Of a DNA stretch of 64,000 bases, positions 1 to 11,320 are shown one piece after another. The position numbers and the translations under genes were made by a program. The stretch lies in the NCBI GenBank assembly GCA_964527685.1, contig CAZGOC010000001.1, positions 1 to 64,000 on the forward strand, written 5' to 3'. This stretch comes from UBA7396 sp964527685. GTDB taxonomy: Bacteria; Patescibacteriota; Gracilibacteria; BD1-5; UBA6164. Positions within the stretch are counted from its first letter, which is position 1. Each line of letters begins with the position of its first letter. Under the pieces are notes generated by a model. The model saw nothing but the letters and a program-made list of their open reading frames with translations, ran no database searches and was not told where the DNA came from.

Positions 1-2468
1 CTTCAACTTGTATATGTTTGATTTGGTACATCTCACATCACTGGAACTACTTCTGGTATGACATTTGAAGTAGTTCCAGTAGTTAATCAAGATATTTTTA
101 CCTCCCAAGTATTATTTGCTTTATTAAGTGCTAAAACACTTGTTCTTACATAATATGTTGTATTTTGAGTTAATCAAACAAATTGTCATGTTGTAGAAAT
201 TTGGATTTGATTAATTCCTCAAGCATCAGAATACAAAAAGTATTTAACATCTTTTATTCAATCAACATCCGATATAGAATTAGCTACATTTATAGAGTTA
301 TTTGTTACACTTAAAACAACTGGATTTTGTATACTAGTTTTATTATCAACAACTAAAATAACTAATTTATTTATTGCTTGATTTAATACATCAATGACTT
401 CATTTACTTCTTTTTGAGTAGAGTTTAAGTTATTTAAAGTTGTTTGAGCTAAAATTATAGCTTGATTTAGGTTTACAAATGATTCTGTGGTATATTTTCA
501 ATTTCAATCTTTTGAAATATTTTGTGCTTCTATTAATTTATCTTTTAATTTAGAAAAATCAGCTACTTTTACCAATTGTTCTATAGATTTTTTTAAATTA
601 TTAGTTGCAATATCAACTTCTTCTTGAGTAGATAATTTATTATTAAATACTTCTTTGGCTAACTTTAATGAGTTTTTTAAAATTAAATATGAATTAGGTA
701 CATAATTAATACTATCAATAATTTCTGCTTGTTTTATATTTTCCATTAATTTATCTTTAGAAATAACTAAAACATCCTCAATTGTTACTTTTGAAATTAT
801 TATTGATCATGATTTTACTTCTAATTTAATTAAGGTTTTTTGTCAATTTGTTTTTACTAATAATACTTCATAATTATCTACATTTCATTTAGGAGGTGCA
901 ATTAAGCTTGTAGTCACAATAACTAGTTTTTTAGATTGAATTTGAAAAGCTCAAATATTATCATTAAATAAATTTCCATTTTTAAATATAGAAGATATTT
1001 CACTTACCTCTACTCAATCAATTACTAAATCTCATTTATCATTTAATATTGAAACTCATTTATCCAAATCGTTTTTTTGGATTTCTAATATTCTTTCACT
1101 TTTTTGATCAACTCTATGTATAGTTATATAGTTTTTAAATAAGTTATTTTGTTTTTTAACATCTGATACTATTTGTGATGCTTCTTGATAAGTATTATCA
1201 AATCATTGTTTTTTTATGTTACTAAAATTTATTCATCATTTATTTGATGAATTATTTCATAATGGAATTTTTAAAGTTACTCATACATAATTATCATTTA
1301 AAGCTCAATTTCTACCTTGAGTATGACGAGCAGTAATTCACAAAATAGTTCCATTTGATAGTTTTTTTGATAATTCTCATCAAATATTTGTTGATGAAAC
1401 TCAAGTTCTAAGTTCTATTTTTCAATTTAAATTATTAGAAAAATTATGATTATATCAAACAACACCTCAAAATTGAGATTTTTTATTATCTGTAGAATAT
1501 TTTAAGTCATGTTCTAGTGTTTCATAATTTAATCATAAAATTAATTCTCACTCTTTGGTAATTTTAAAATTTATTTTTCCTTGAATTCATTTTTTTTCTC
1601 ACCCTGCAATATTTCTATAGTTATCATAAATAGCAAATAAAGTGTCATTGCTTATAGTATATTCTTTATTTGCCAATTCATAACTTTGAGCTTTTGTTAT
1701 ATATCATGAAAGTTCAAGTGATTTTAAAATTTTTTCATTAAAATGCATTTTAAAAGCTGTCCCAATACTATTTTGTCTAACCATTTGTTCTACTTCTTCA
1801 GATGAAAATTTAAATTTATTATTAACTCATAAATGTTCTCAAGAAAACATTAAAATTCAATCTCAAAAACTAAATCATATAGTTGTAAGAAATCTTTGTA
1901 AATTTTTTCATCATTCTAATTCTAAAGCTATGGCTGAAGACTTTGTTATTTCACTTGCATATCATAAATTAACTGTAGGTCAATACATTCAAGAATTTCA
2001 AACTACAACAGAGGCATCAGATGTTATGTCAATTAAAAATTGTTTTCAAGCTCGTTTTAAAGATGACTTATTGTTATCAATAGTTTTAACTTCTTCTATA
2101 CTATAATCTATATTGTCATTATTATTTCCTTCATTTTTTGGCAATACTACATAAACTAATTTATCTCATTTATATATATTTATTTGGTTTTCTCATATTT
2201 TTTCTAAAATAAAATTTCAAGACAAGGTTCATAAACCCATTTGAGTTCATTGAGGTTTTTTAAATATATTTCAAACTTCATCTAAAACATTTTGGGGAAT
2301 TTTAATCTCTGCTTGAGCAAGTCAATTAGTAGAAAGAGTAGCAAAAATAGCAGCTGAAACTAAAGCTTTTCTATTTTTATATAATTCATCAAATCATTTA
2401 GCAATTTGTCCAAATTTAACTTGTCATCATTCATTTAATCAATTATTATAGATTTTATTATTGATCAT
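1..2468 (-). CDS. Large exported surface protein, 3' end outside window (beta-rich N-half, FIVAR and Fn3-like C-half)
   Basis: About 822 residues are visible, read with TGA as Gly, with no TAA or TAG. A 33-residue charged N-region precedes a hydrophobic core (residues 34-50) ending in AQA, typical of a signal peptide with an extended N-region. Residues about 150-420 are rich in alternating amphipathic strands separated by Gly/Asn turns (for example GKIELRTGVSS, GTILGITARHTQ, YVGVTLKIPLG), resembling a membrane beta-barrel. Residues about 574-705 contain two helical FIVAR-like modules, followed by an Fn3/Ig-like stretch (IKDVKYFLYSDAGG, TYYVRTSVLALN). Signal, barrel-like and adhesive modules in that order recall inverse autotransporters, but family membership is inference. 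It lies downstream of the thiol protein gene on the same strand. Function is probably surface attachment. Confidence 0.75.
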
Positions 2469-2584
2469 AAAAAAAAAATTAAAAATAAAATTATTATTAA
2501 TATATACTTACTTTTACAAAAAAGTCAATTTTTATAAAAATAAAAAAGATATTATAATACCTTTTTTATTTTACATTATTTTTC

Positions 2585-3643
2585 TTATTTTGTCAATAAT
2601 TTATCAATTGTTTTTTCAAATTCTGAAACTGGATATGCTCAAGGAAGTTTTGCATATTCTCATGTTTTTTGATTTATTAGTATATTTCAAGGAGTTCAAG
2701 TTACTCCAAAAGTTTCAGCTCAAACTTTCATAGCAAAATCTATTTTTGATTCATATTTTTTACTTGCAACACATTCATCAAATGCTTTTTTGTCAAGTTT
2801 TTCAACAAATCAAGCTAGATCATTTGGAGTTGCTTTTTCTTCTTTATATCATTTTGATATAGTTTGATACATTATTTCAGTTCATTTTTGGTCTGCAATA
2901 CATTCTAAAGCAAGTGGTGCTTCTTTATTAAATATAGCAAAATATTGGTATGTAAAAGATAATTTATCTTTGTATTTATCAAATAATGTTTTATGAGTTC
3001 ATTCATTATGTAATTTTTTACAATAAGTACAATTCATATCACTATACTCAACCCAAAGGATTTCAGCATCTTCTTTTCATAATATTCTTGAATTTTTCTT
3101 TATTTCAGCTAGAACCCCATCTGGAACTATTGTAAATCATCTTTCACTCATTTTAGCATAAGGATCAAAAGTAGCTCACATTTTTAAGTTATACATAAAT
3201 GCTGGTGTAACTTCTAGATATTGTTTGAAATCAGCATCTGGAACATTATTTGTATTAAATAAGAAGGCTGGAAGTTTTGTTATTGAATTTTTTTTCATTA
3301 AATCTTCAACTCAAGAATCACTAAAGTCTTTTACTTCAAAAGTAGCTCAAGTTAAAAAAGCAAGTGTTTTTAAGTTTTCTGTTACAGCATCTGTTTGACA
3401 ATCATTACATCTTTTATCTCAAATAACAGTTACTTTTATATCTTTAACTTCTGTTGACACTAAAGAATTTCAATTAGAATTAGAAGTATTACTTCAATTA
3501 AATCATTTCCCTACAAAAAATGCTAAAACTGCTATAATTATTAATAATATTATTATAATAATATATGGAGTATTTGTATTTTTTGAGTTATTTGAGTTGT
3601 TATTTTGACTTTCACTCAATTCATTATTTTGTATTTCACTCAT
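2585..3643 (-). CDS. Membrane-anchored DsbA-like thioredoxin-fold protein
   Basis: 352 residues. After a polar Asn/Ser-rich N-terminus comes one membrane helix (about residues 26-46, PYIIIIILLIIIAVLAFFVGK), so the rest should face outside. The C-terminal half carries a DsbA-type active site, YSDMNCTYCKKLH, with the CxxC motif, and the late cis-Pro segment FGVTGTPGNILIN typical of the DsbA fold. An earlier segment (VIWDKRCNDCQTD) has a second CxxC, so it may hold two thioredoxin-like domains. Likely role is oxidation or isomerisation of disulfides in exported Cys-containing proteins. The start was chosen at MSEIQN, since the longer reading adds only an unrelated hydrophobic stretch. Oxidase versus isomerase cannot be told from sequence. 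Confidence 0.85.
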
Positions 3644-3724
3644 AAATATATTTTTAAAAAATAAAAAGAATTTAAAAAACTCTATAAAGTATAGTAATAA
3701 AAAAAAGATTTTAGTCAAAATTTT

Positions 3725-3752
3725 TTGACAATTAAATTGTTTTTTATAAAAT
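3725..3752 (+). promoter_or_regulatory. Candidate promoter of the rpsF-ssb-rpsR operon
   Basis: A consensus -35 TTGACA (3725-3730) is followed after 16 bases by TAAAAT (3747-3752), or TATAAA two bases earlier. About 65 bases of leader follow before rpsF. It lies in the gap between divergent genes. Confidence 0.5.
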
Positions 3753-3821
3753 ACCTCTCAAGCTTAAAAAAGAGCTTATTATTTTAATCCTTCTTTAATT
3801 TTAAATTAAAGATATTAACCC

Positions 3822-4118
3822 ATGGGAAATATGGCAAAATATGAACTTATGCTTATATTAAATCCTAGTATTTGAGAAGAAGAAAAAAAAGAAATTTTAT
3901 CTTCTGTTAAAGATGCTATGACTAGTAGATGAGCAAAAATAGAAAAAGAAGATATATGGTGAGAAAAACATCTTGCATATAAAATAAAATCTTCAACTAC
4001 TTGATACTATACTTTATATGATTTAGAAATAGACGGTATGGTTTTAGTTGAAGTAACTAAAATTATGAATTTAAATACAAATATATGGAGACATATGTTT
4101 GTTAGAAAAGATATTTAA
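3822..4118 (+). CDS. rpsF: Ribosomal protein bS6
   Basis: About 98 residues; MAKYELMLILNP at the N-terminus and WRHMFVRKDI at the end match the S6 family, a small-subunit protein that binds with S18 on the platform of the 30S. First gene of the classic rpsF-ssb-rpsR operon. Two starts are possible: ATG 3822 (adds Met-Gly-Asn) or ATG 3831, which gives the usual S6 N-terminus. No SD precedes either. Glycines in GEEEKK and GAKIEK are TGA codons. Confidence 0.95.
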
Positions 4119-4136
4119 TAATTAAAGTATAACAAA

Positions 4137-4538
4137 ATGAGAACTGTTAACAAAGTTATTTTGATAGGAAATGTTACAAGAGACCCACTAATTAAAAATA
4201 CAGATAGTAATAAAAAAGTTGCATTATTTTCAATAGCTACAAATAGATATTTTAAAACTAATGAATGAGAAAATAAATCAGAATCAGAATTCCATAATTT
4301 AGTTGCTTGGTGAAGTCTAGCAGAAAGAGCAGAAAAATTTTTAACAAAATGAAAACTTATTTATGTTGAATGAAGACTTCAAACAAGAATAATTGAAAAA
4401 GAAGATCAAACTAAAACTTATAAAACAGAAATTGTAGTTTCAAATTTAATATTTTTAAATAAAAAATCAGATTTTGAAACTATAGATAATGAATCTTTAG
4501 ATGATGATTTTTCATCAGATGAAGATGATAAATTTTAA
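4137..4538 (+). CDS. ssb: Single-stranded DNA-binding protein
   Basis: 133 residues. The N-terminal OB fold is recognisable from NKVILIGNVTRDP, FSIATNR, FHNLVAWG and GKLIYVEGRLQTR. The tail is acidic and ends DDDFSSDEDDKF, the typical partner-binding tip of bacterial SSB (an aromatic at the very end preceded by acids). It lies 18 bases after rpsF and 18 before rpsR, in the conserved order. Coats single-stranded DNA in replication, recombination and repair. Confidence 0.95.
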
Positions 4539-4556
4539 TAATATAATAAATAATAT

Positions 4557-4772
4557 ATGTCAACAAAATGTCCTTTAGATTGAGTTGTAATTGATTATAA
4601 AGATGTAGAATTATTAAAAAAATATACTACAAAATTTTGAAAAATTACACCAAGATACTATACTTGAGTATCACTTAAAAATCAAAAAAGATTAGCATTA
4701 GCTATAAAAAGAGCTAGAATGGTAGCACTATTACCTTTTGTTAAAACTTTTGACCCAGAACTTAGAAAATAA
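4557..4772 (+). CDS. rpsR: Ribosomal protein bS18
   Basis: 71 residues. The core PRYYTGVSLKNQKRLALAIKRARMVALLPF is the S18 signature, with the Gly before VSLKNQ encoded by TGA. Binds 16S rRNA together with S6. It retains a CPLDG segment near the N-terminus with one Cys. Last gene of the rpsF operon, followed immediately by a hairpin terminator. Confidence 0.95.
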
Positions 4773-4800
4773 AAAAAATGTGAGTAATCACATTTTTTTT
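4773..4800 (+). terminator. Rho-independent terminator after rpsR
   Basis: Stem AAAAAATGTGA / TCACATTTTTT with a GTAA loop, then a T run. It starts directly after the rpsR stop codon. Confidence 0.9.
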
Positions 4801-4914
4801 ATTTTTTATTTTACTTTTAAAACTTTATTACTATAATATTGCTTGAAAAAATTAAGGAGAGTATTTTTTTAAATAAAAATACTTTTTATTTTTTATTATA
4901 ATTAACAAATTTTT

Positions 4915-6714
4915 ATGTCTTTTAGAAATATAGCTATTATAGCTCACGTAGATCATGGTAAAACAACTTTAGTTGATGGTATGTTAAAACAATCTTGAAC
5001 TTTTAGAGAAAATGAAAAAGTAGATGAAAGAGTTATGGACTCAAACGATCAAGAAAAAGAAAGATGAATTACAATTTATGCAAAAAATACATCACTTTTT
5101 TATAAGTGAAATAAAATAAATGTAGTTGATACTCCAGGGCATGCTGATTTTTGATCAGAAGTAGAGAGAGTTTTAAGAATGGTTGATTCTGTTTGTTTGG
5201 TTGTAGATGCTTATGAATGACCTATGCCTCAAACAAAATTTGTACTTAAAAAAGCTTTAGAATTATGACTAAAACCTATAGTTGTAATAAATAAAATAGA
5301 TAAACCAACAGCAAGACCTGATTGGGTTGTTGATCAATTATTTGATTTATTTGTAAAACTTTGAGCAACTGATGAACAACTTGATTTTTCAGTTTGTTAT
5401 ACTATAGCAAGAGATTGAGTTGCAAAACTTGATCCAAGTGATGAAGGTAAAAACTTTGATCCTTTATTTGATATGATTTTAAGTAAAGTAGCTGAAGCTC
5501 CAAATGATGAAACAAAACCATTTAGAATGCAAGTAGCAAATTTAGCTTATGATAATTTCTTATGAAGACTTGCTATTTGAAGAGTTTATGAATGAAAAGT
5601 AAAAGTTTGACAAGAAGTTGTTATTACTTCAAATTCTTGAGAAAAAAGAAAAGCAAAAATATCAGAAATATTAACAAATGAGTGACTTGCAAAAATCAAA
5701 ACAAAAGAAGCTCATGCTTGAGATATTGTAACTATTGCTTGAATTTCAGATATATTTGTTTGAGAAACTATAGCTGAAAATATTGATGTTTTAGCACTTC
5801 CTGCAATTACAATAGATGAACCAACTTTAAAAATGGAATTTTTAGTAAATAATTCTCCATTTGCCTGAAAAGAATGAAAATTTGTAACTTCAAGACAAAT
5901 AAGAGATAGACTAGAAAGAGAGCTTGAAACAAATGTTTGAATGAAAATAAATTTTGACTGAGATAATTATATGGTTTCAGGTAGATGAGAACTTCATTTA
6001 TCTGTATTAATTGAAACAATGAGAAGAGAGTGATATGAACTACAAGTTTGAGCTCCAGAAGTAATTATGCAAACTATAGACTGAGTAAAACAAGAACCTA
6101 TTGAAAGAGTTGCTGTTTCTGTGCCTTCTGAATTTTCTTGATCAATTATTGAAAAACTTTGAAAAAGAAAGTGAGAAATGGTAAATATGAATGATGATAA
6201 TTGAACGACTTCTATGGAGTTTAAAGTACCAACAAGATGATTATTATGATTTAAATCAGAATTTATCACTGCAACTAAATGAGAATGAATTCTAACTTCA
6301 GCTTTTGAAGAATTTGCTCCTTATAAATGAGCTATTGAAAAAAGAGAAGTTTGATCTATGGTTTCAGGAGAAAATGGTTCAACTATGGCTTATTCTCTAT
6401 GGAAATTACAAGATAGAGGTCCTTTATTTATAGATCCAGCTGTAGAAATATATGAATGAATGATTATTTGAGAACATTTAAAATGATGAGAACTTGTTGT
6501 AAATGCTACTAAAAATAAACAATTAACAAACATAAGAGCTTCTTGAACTGATGAAGCACTAAAACTTCAAACTCCTGTTAGAATGACTTTAGAACAAGCT
6601 ATTGACTATATAGGGCCAGATGAATATGTAGAAGTTACCCCTTTAAATATAAGACTGAGAAAAAAATATTTAACTGAAACAGATAGAAAAAAATATAGTA
6701 GAAAAAAAGATTAA
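4915..6714 (+). CDS. typA: Ribosome-associated GTPase TypA/BipA
   Basis: 599 residues, close to the usual family length. G1 AHVDHGKTTLVDGML, G2 KERGITI, G3 DTPGHADFGSEVER and G4 NKIDKP are all present. Translation-factor domains and the BipA C-terminal domain follow, including TRGLLGFKSEF in the second half. This gene is the clearest proof of the code: the Gly of KERGITI, of HADFG and of many loops are TGA. Binds 70S ribosomes and assists large-subunit assembly and stress adaptation. Single-gene unit with its own terminator; no SD. Confidence 0.97.
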
Positions 6715-6716
6715 TT

Positions 6717-6746
6717 AAAAAACTTATCTATTGATAAGTTTTTTTT
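6717..6746 (+). terminator. Terminator after typA
   Basis: Stem AAAAAACTTATC / GATAAGTTTTTT with a four-base loop, three bases after the typA stop. Confidence 0.9.
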
Positions 6747-6805
6747 GAAAAAAAGATTAATTTTTATATAATAAAAATTAATCTAATTACAAATAACTAA
6801 AAAAT

Positions 6806-8152
6806 ATGGGAAATTTAAAAGTTTTAATTTTAGCTTGAGGTTCAGGGACTAGATTGTGGCCATTATCAAGAAAGTATTATCCAAAACAATTTATAAAATT
6901 AAAAGAATTTGATTGAGAATCTTTTTTTGAAAAAGCTTATAAAAGAGCTTTAAAAATAACTTCAAAAGAAAATATTTTTATTATAACAAATAATGATTAT
7001 AAATTTCATTGTTTAAATCAATCCAGTATTGATGAGAAAAATATTTTAGTTGAAAAAGTAGCAAAAAATACACTTTGAGCTATAAGTCTTTGAGTTTCAA
7101 AATGAAACGATGATGATGTATTTGTTGTTTTATCATCAGACCATTTAATGAAAGATGAAGAAAAATTTGTTTGACTTATTTTACAAAATCAAGAATTTGC
7201 CAAAAAATCTTTAATAACTTTTGGTATAACTCCAACTTCTCCACACACTTGATATTGATATATAAATATTGAAAAAAAATGAGAAAGTCCTTATAAAGTA
7301 AATAAATTTGTTGAAAAACCTGATTTAAAAACAGCTCAAAAATATGTAAGTGAATGATATTTTTGGAATTGAGGAATTTTTATGTTTTGAAAAAAAGTGT
7401 TTTTAAATGAACTACAAAAAGCAAATAAAGATTATGCAAAATTAGTAGAAGATATTGATAAAAATTTTGAAAAACTTCCTGACTTATCAATTGATTATGG
7501 ATTACTTGAGCATACTTCAAATATTTCTTTAATTCCTCTTCCTATTTATTGGAATGATTTATGATGATTTGAAGCATTTAAAGAGTATTTTGAAAGTGAA
7601 AATATTTTATCTCAAAAAATAGAAATAGATGCTAAAAATAATACTGTTATAAATGATAATACAAATAAAGAAATTGCAATTATTTGAGTTGATGATTTAA
7701 TTGTTGTTGAAACAAAAGATGCCCTACTTATTTCAAAAGCTTGAGAGAGCCAAAAAGTAAAGAAAGTTCTTGAAGAATTAAAAATAAATAAAAAAGCTCA
7801 AAGTGATTTTTGATTAACTGTTTATAGACCTTGGGGGTCATATACTATAGTTGATGAATGAGTTTGATTTAAATCAAAAAGACTTTCTGTAATTCCTTGA
7901 AAAAAACTATCATCTCAAATGCACCATCATAGATCAGAACACTGGGTTGTTGTATCAGGAACAGCAAAAGTAACTTTAAATGATAAAGAGTTTTTACTTC
8001 AAAAATGAGAATCAACTTATATACCTATTTGAACAAAACATAGACTTGAAAACCCAGGAAAAGTTGATTTACATATTATAGAAAGTCAAATTGGTGATTA
8101 TTTGGAAGAAGATGATATTGTTAGATTTGATGATGATTTTTGAAGAGTGTAG
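6806..8152 (+). CDS. manC: Mannose-1-phosphate guanylyltransferase, ManC type with C-terminal cupin
   Basis: 448 residues, the length of the bifunctional type II family. The nucleotidyltransferase signature LAGGSGTRLWPLSR is at residues 10-23, with PKQFIKL next and the FVEKPD sugar-binding motif near 170. The C-terminal domain (from about residue 340) is a phosphomannose-isomerase-type cupin, with RPWGSY, SQMHHHRSEHWVVVSG and the GTKHRLENPG segment. It makes GDP-mannose for surface glycans. This agrees with a GT4 glycosyltransferase elsewhere in the window. Whether the cupin half is active as an isomerase cannot be decided here, although its metal-binding histidines are kept. Confidence 0.93.
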
Positions 8153-8154
8153 AA

Positions 8155-8184
8155 AAAATCTTTTTGCTTTGCAAAAAGATTTTT
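8155..8184. terminator. Bidirectional terminator between manC and the C39-like peptidase
   Basis: AATCTTTTTGC / GCAAAAAGATT stem with a TTT loop and A/T runs on both sides, placed between convergent genes. It overlaps the last codon of the minus-strand gene. Confidence 0.85.
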
Positions 8185-9037
8185 ATTTTGCTATTATCAT
8201 TTCATTTAAAAATCTTGTTTTATAAAGAAATTCACCATAATTCATAACTTGAATTTCTTTAGATTTTCATTCATAAAAATAAACTCTACTTATATTTTGT
8301 TTTTTATCAAAAGAAACTCAAACTATAAGTCAAGTATGTTGTCATATATATCATTTTATTATTTTATTATCATAAGTTTGCCAAATAATAGGTTTGGTAT
8401 TTATAACTCAAGGGCTTGTTTCAAGTAGATACCAAAAAATAATTGGTTTATTTAAAAACAAACTTTCTACTATTTCTTTTTTTGAAACTCAAACTATTTT
8501 TGTTTTTATTTTATATTTTTCTAAAGAATTTTTAATAGGTGTTGCATAAACTCCATATCAAGTAAATTTTTTTATATTAGAACTTTGTTTTCATTTTATA
8601 TTTCAAACAAATTCTTTATTTGGATCTCACCAAAAAATATTTTTTCAAATAATTTCTTTTTTAGTATTTGGATAAGAAATATATAAAAAAATATCATCTT
8701 CTAAAATATCTTTTTGTAAAATGTAACTAGCAAAAATAGAAGCAGAGTTTGACTCACAACTAAGTGGTTTTTCTTGTAATTTTTGAGATATATTTTCTTT
8801 TAAAAATAATCTATTAAACCTTAAATCTTTAATTTTTAGATTTAGTTTTAAATTATCTAAATAAATTAAATTATTTTTGTTTGTTATTTTAGTTTGTAAT
8901 TTATCTAAAAAAAGTATTTTTTCTTCTAGTAAAGTAAATTTATTTAATGTGTTATCTATTTTTTTGATCTCTTCTTTATTGAAAGATAAAACAAAATTAG
9001 GTATTAAAATAAGTATTATAAGTATTAATTTTTTCAT
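8183..9037 (-). CDS. Secreted C39-like cysteine peptidase
   Basis: 284 residues with a cleavable-looking signal peptide (MKKLILIILILIPNFVLSF). The mature part has a C39-like (papain-fold) pattern: catalytic Cys94 in LSCESNSAS, then WGDPNKEFVG and YGVYATP. A His lies in QHTGLIVGVS at about residue 232, with a following YFYEGKSK segment. This matches the peptidase C39_2 (YvpB-like) layout. Probably an extracytoplasmic peptidase; the substrate is unknown. It is the last gene of a run with TatD and the SbcD-like gene; the upstream stop and this start abut (9038/9037), suggesting translational coupling. Confidence 0.75.
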
Positions 9038-9838
9038 TTATGTTATTTTGTAAATCTCTAAACTATTTTTATATATTTTATCTTTAATCTCATCAAAAGT
9101 TTCTTTTTTTCCTGAATTTAATCTTAAATCAACTATTTTTTCTAAAACATATTTTACATAATTTGGATAATTTTCATTTCATCTAAAAACTTGAGGTGTT
9201 AAAAAAGGACTATCTGTTTCTATTAAAATATTTTTTAGTGAAATATTTTGGACTGTATTTTGTATATTTGTAGCTGTTTTGTAAGTGATATTTCAAGCAA
9301 AAGATATTTTACAATCATTTGAAAAATCAATTATTTTACTAGCATATTCTAAATCTTCTCAAAAACAATGTAGTATAAAATTTTTAAAATTTTCTTCTAC
9401 TAAAACTCTAAAAGTGTCATCTTTGGCATTTCTTGAGTGAATTATTATAGGAAGAGAATATTTTTTTGCTAATTTAATATGATTTTTAAAAAATATTTTT
9501 TGTAAATCCAAACTATCTTCTTTTTTATCATGATAAAAATCAAATCAAGTTTCTCAAATTCAAACTATAACATTTCTGTTTTCTATAATTAACTTTTCAA
9601 AGATTTCAAAAATTCAATTGATATCATCTTTATATTTTCAAACATCATTTGGATGAATTCAAACACTTGCATAAATAGTTTTTCCATATTTTAAAGCAAG
9701 TTCAATTGATTTTTTTGATGTTTCTAAATCAACTCATATAGAAGTTGTTTTAATATTTTCATCTTTTAAACTTTGAATTATTTCAAGTTCTTGTTTTTTA
9801 TTACACATATAAATATGTGAATGTGTGTCAAATAACAT
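9038..9838 (-). CDS. tatD: TatD-family metal-dependent DNase
   Basis: 266 residues. The N-terminal DTHSHIYM gives the metal-binding HxH; SVGIHPNDV, IGETGFDFY, IIIHSRNA, ILHCFGE and the late ETDSPFLTP complete the TatD signature in order. A cytoplasmic TIM-barrel nuclease with 3'-5' exonuclease activity reported in the family. Coupled with its neighbours: the start lies two bases from the stop of the SbcD-like gene and the stop abuts the peptidase start. Confidence 0.95.
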
Positions 9839-9840
9839 AA

Positions 9841-10947
9841 TTAAATCTCTTTTAATAAATTATCTAAATCGTTTTTAAGTAGGGTTTTATCTATAGAATT
9901 ATCAATTTCTATATTTTTAAAAAAATCACAAAAATTATCTTTTATAATATCTCAATTATTTTTTATATTTAGTGCTTTCTTATCATTATTGCTTATATAT
10001 TTTACTTTTTTATACTCAAAATAAAATGTATTTTTAAAAAAATCTAAAAATATTTTTTCATTAAATTCTAACATTAATTTTGAATTAATATTTATTAAAA
10101 TAATTTTAACAATAGCATCTTTTATCAAACTTAAATCAATATTTTTTTCTAAAAAACAAACTAAATCTAAAGTATTTTCAATATTTTTACAATCAATTTC
10201 TCATAAATCAATCATTTTTCTTGAAGGAATTTCTATTTTTTCAATTTTTTTTGTATCTGTATCAAATAAATTATATCATATTTTATAATCTTTTTGATTA
10301 AAAGAAGTATGTTCTCAACTTCAAGGATAACACATATTTTTTATACAAAATTGTTTATGATAATGACCTAAAGCTACATAATCAAAGTTATTTAATATTT
10401 CAAGTTCTTTAAGTGTTATATTAATTCAAGATATTTCATCTGTGTATTCTTCGTATTCTTTAGCTGAAATACCAAAATGACTTATAAAAATATTTGATTT
10501 ATCTTTTTTTACTAGATCTCAAGCTTTTAAAAATTCATTTTTAAAAATACTTTCATCATGAATATGCGGAAGAGTAATAAAATTTACTCAGCCAATTTCT
10601 AAACTATCAATTTTTCCAAAATAAAAAGTTGAAATATTTAAAAAATCTTTAAAAATCTCAAAAGGATGAGTTGTAGTTGAAAGTCTTGGAGTATCATGAT
10701 TTCAAGCAATAACTATAACTTTTATATTTAACTCTTGTAATTTTAAAAAATTTTTAATTAAAACTGAAATTGCTTTATTTGAAGGTTTTGATGTATGAAA
10801 TAAATCTCAAGAATGTATTACAATATCTGGTTTTTTTACAATAATTTCTTTAATAATTTTATCAAAATTATTATAAAAATCATCTTCTCTTGAAGTGTTA
10901 TCTAAAGTAAGTCAAAGATGTGAATCAGAAAAGTGAAATATTTTCAT
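9841..10947 (-). CDS. SbcD-like metallophosphoesterase (DNA repair exonuclease)
   Basis: 368 residues. The calcineurin-like phosphoesterase motifs are in order: DSHLG near residue 8, GDLFHTSKPS (metal ligand Asp and the SbcD-type HxS), GNHDTPR, LPHIH, and the late YVALGHYHK. This matches SbcD/Mre11-type nucleases, although no SbcC ATPase partner is adjacent. It probably processes DNA ends or hairpins. Next to TatD, it suggests a DNA-metabolism operon. The C-terminal 120 residues are Lys/Asn-rich and not recognisable. Confidence 0.82.
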
Positions 10948-10955
10948 TTTTATAA

Positions 10956-11225
10956 TTAATTATTTTTTTTAAATTTTTCTCTTAAAATTTTAACTTTTTC
11001 ATGCATTAATTTTGATGATTTTATAGGGTCTTGGTAATTTTCTATTTTTCAATCAAAATATACATTTGGTCATTTTTCACATTGATTTTGACAAGGCATA
11101 ATAGTTATATCTACCTCATCTAATTTAAATTTTTCTTTTTCAAGTTCAAGTCTTTTTAAGATATATTCACTAAATTTAGACGAGCAACTCTTCCCTCTAC
11201 AAACTTTTATTTCTATTTTTTCCAT
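10956..11225 (-). CDS. Thioredoxin-like [2Fe-2S] ferredoxin
   Basis: 89 residues. Four cysteines at about positions 9, 14, 45 and 49 (CRGKSC and CQNQC) match the thioredoxin-like 2Fe-2S cluster pattern seen in NuoE-type and stand-alone ferredoxins. It follows the consensus with CEKGPNVYFDG after the last Cys. No complex I genes are nearby, so it is probably a stand-alone electron carrier. The partner is unknown. Confidence 0.8.
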
Positions 11226-11286
11226 ATTTTTTATTTAAATTAATGTTTAAAATTTAATTATTAAGTTAAATAAAGCAAGTTTATTT

Positions 11287-11320
11287 AAAAAAATAGTTTA
11301 GCTTTGCTAAACTATTTTTT
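11287..11320 (-). terminator. Terminator of the lemA gene
   Basis: Stem AAAATAGTTTAGC / GCTAAACTATTTT with a three-base loop. Read on the minus strand it directly overlaps the lemA TAG stop and is followed by a T-rich tract. Confidence 0.85.

Noticed and set aside
504..746. Short ORFs ended by TGA, as separate small genes or pseudogenes
   Set aside because: Reading TGA as Gly merges them into long intact genes with conserved motifs; the breaks are an artefact of the standard code.
4915..6714. TGA as tryptophan (Mycoplasma-type code)
   Set aside because: TGA occurs at invariant Gly positions in GTPase, P-loop and methyltransferase motifs, while TGG encodes Trp.
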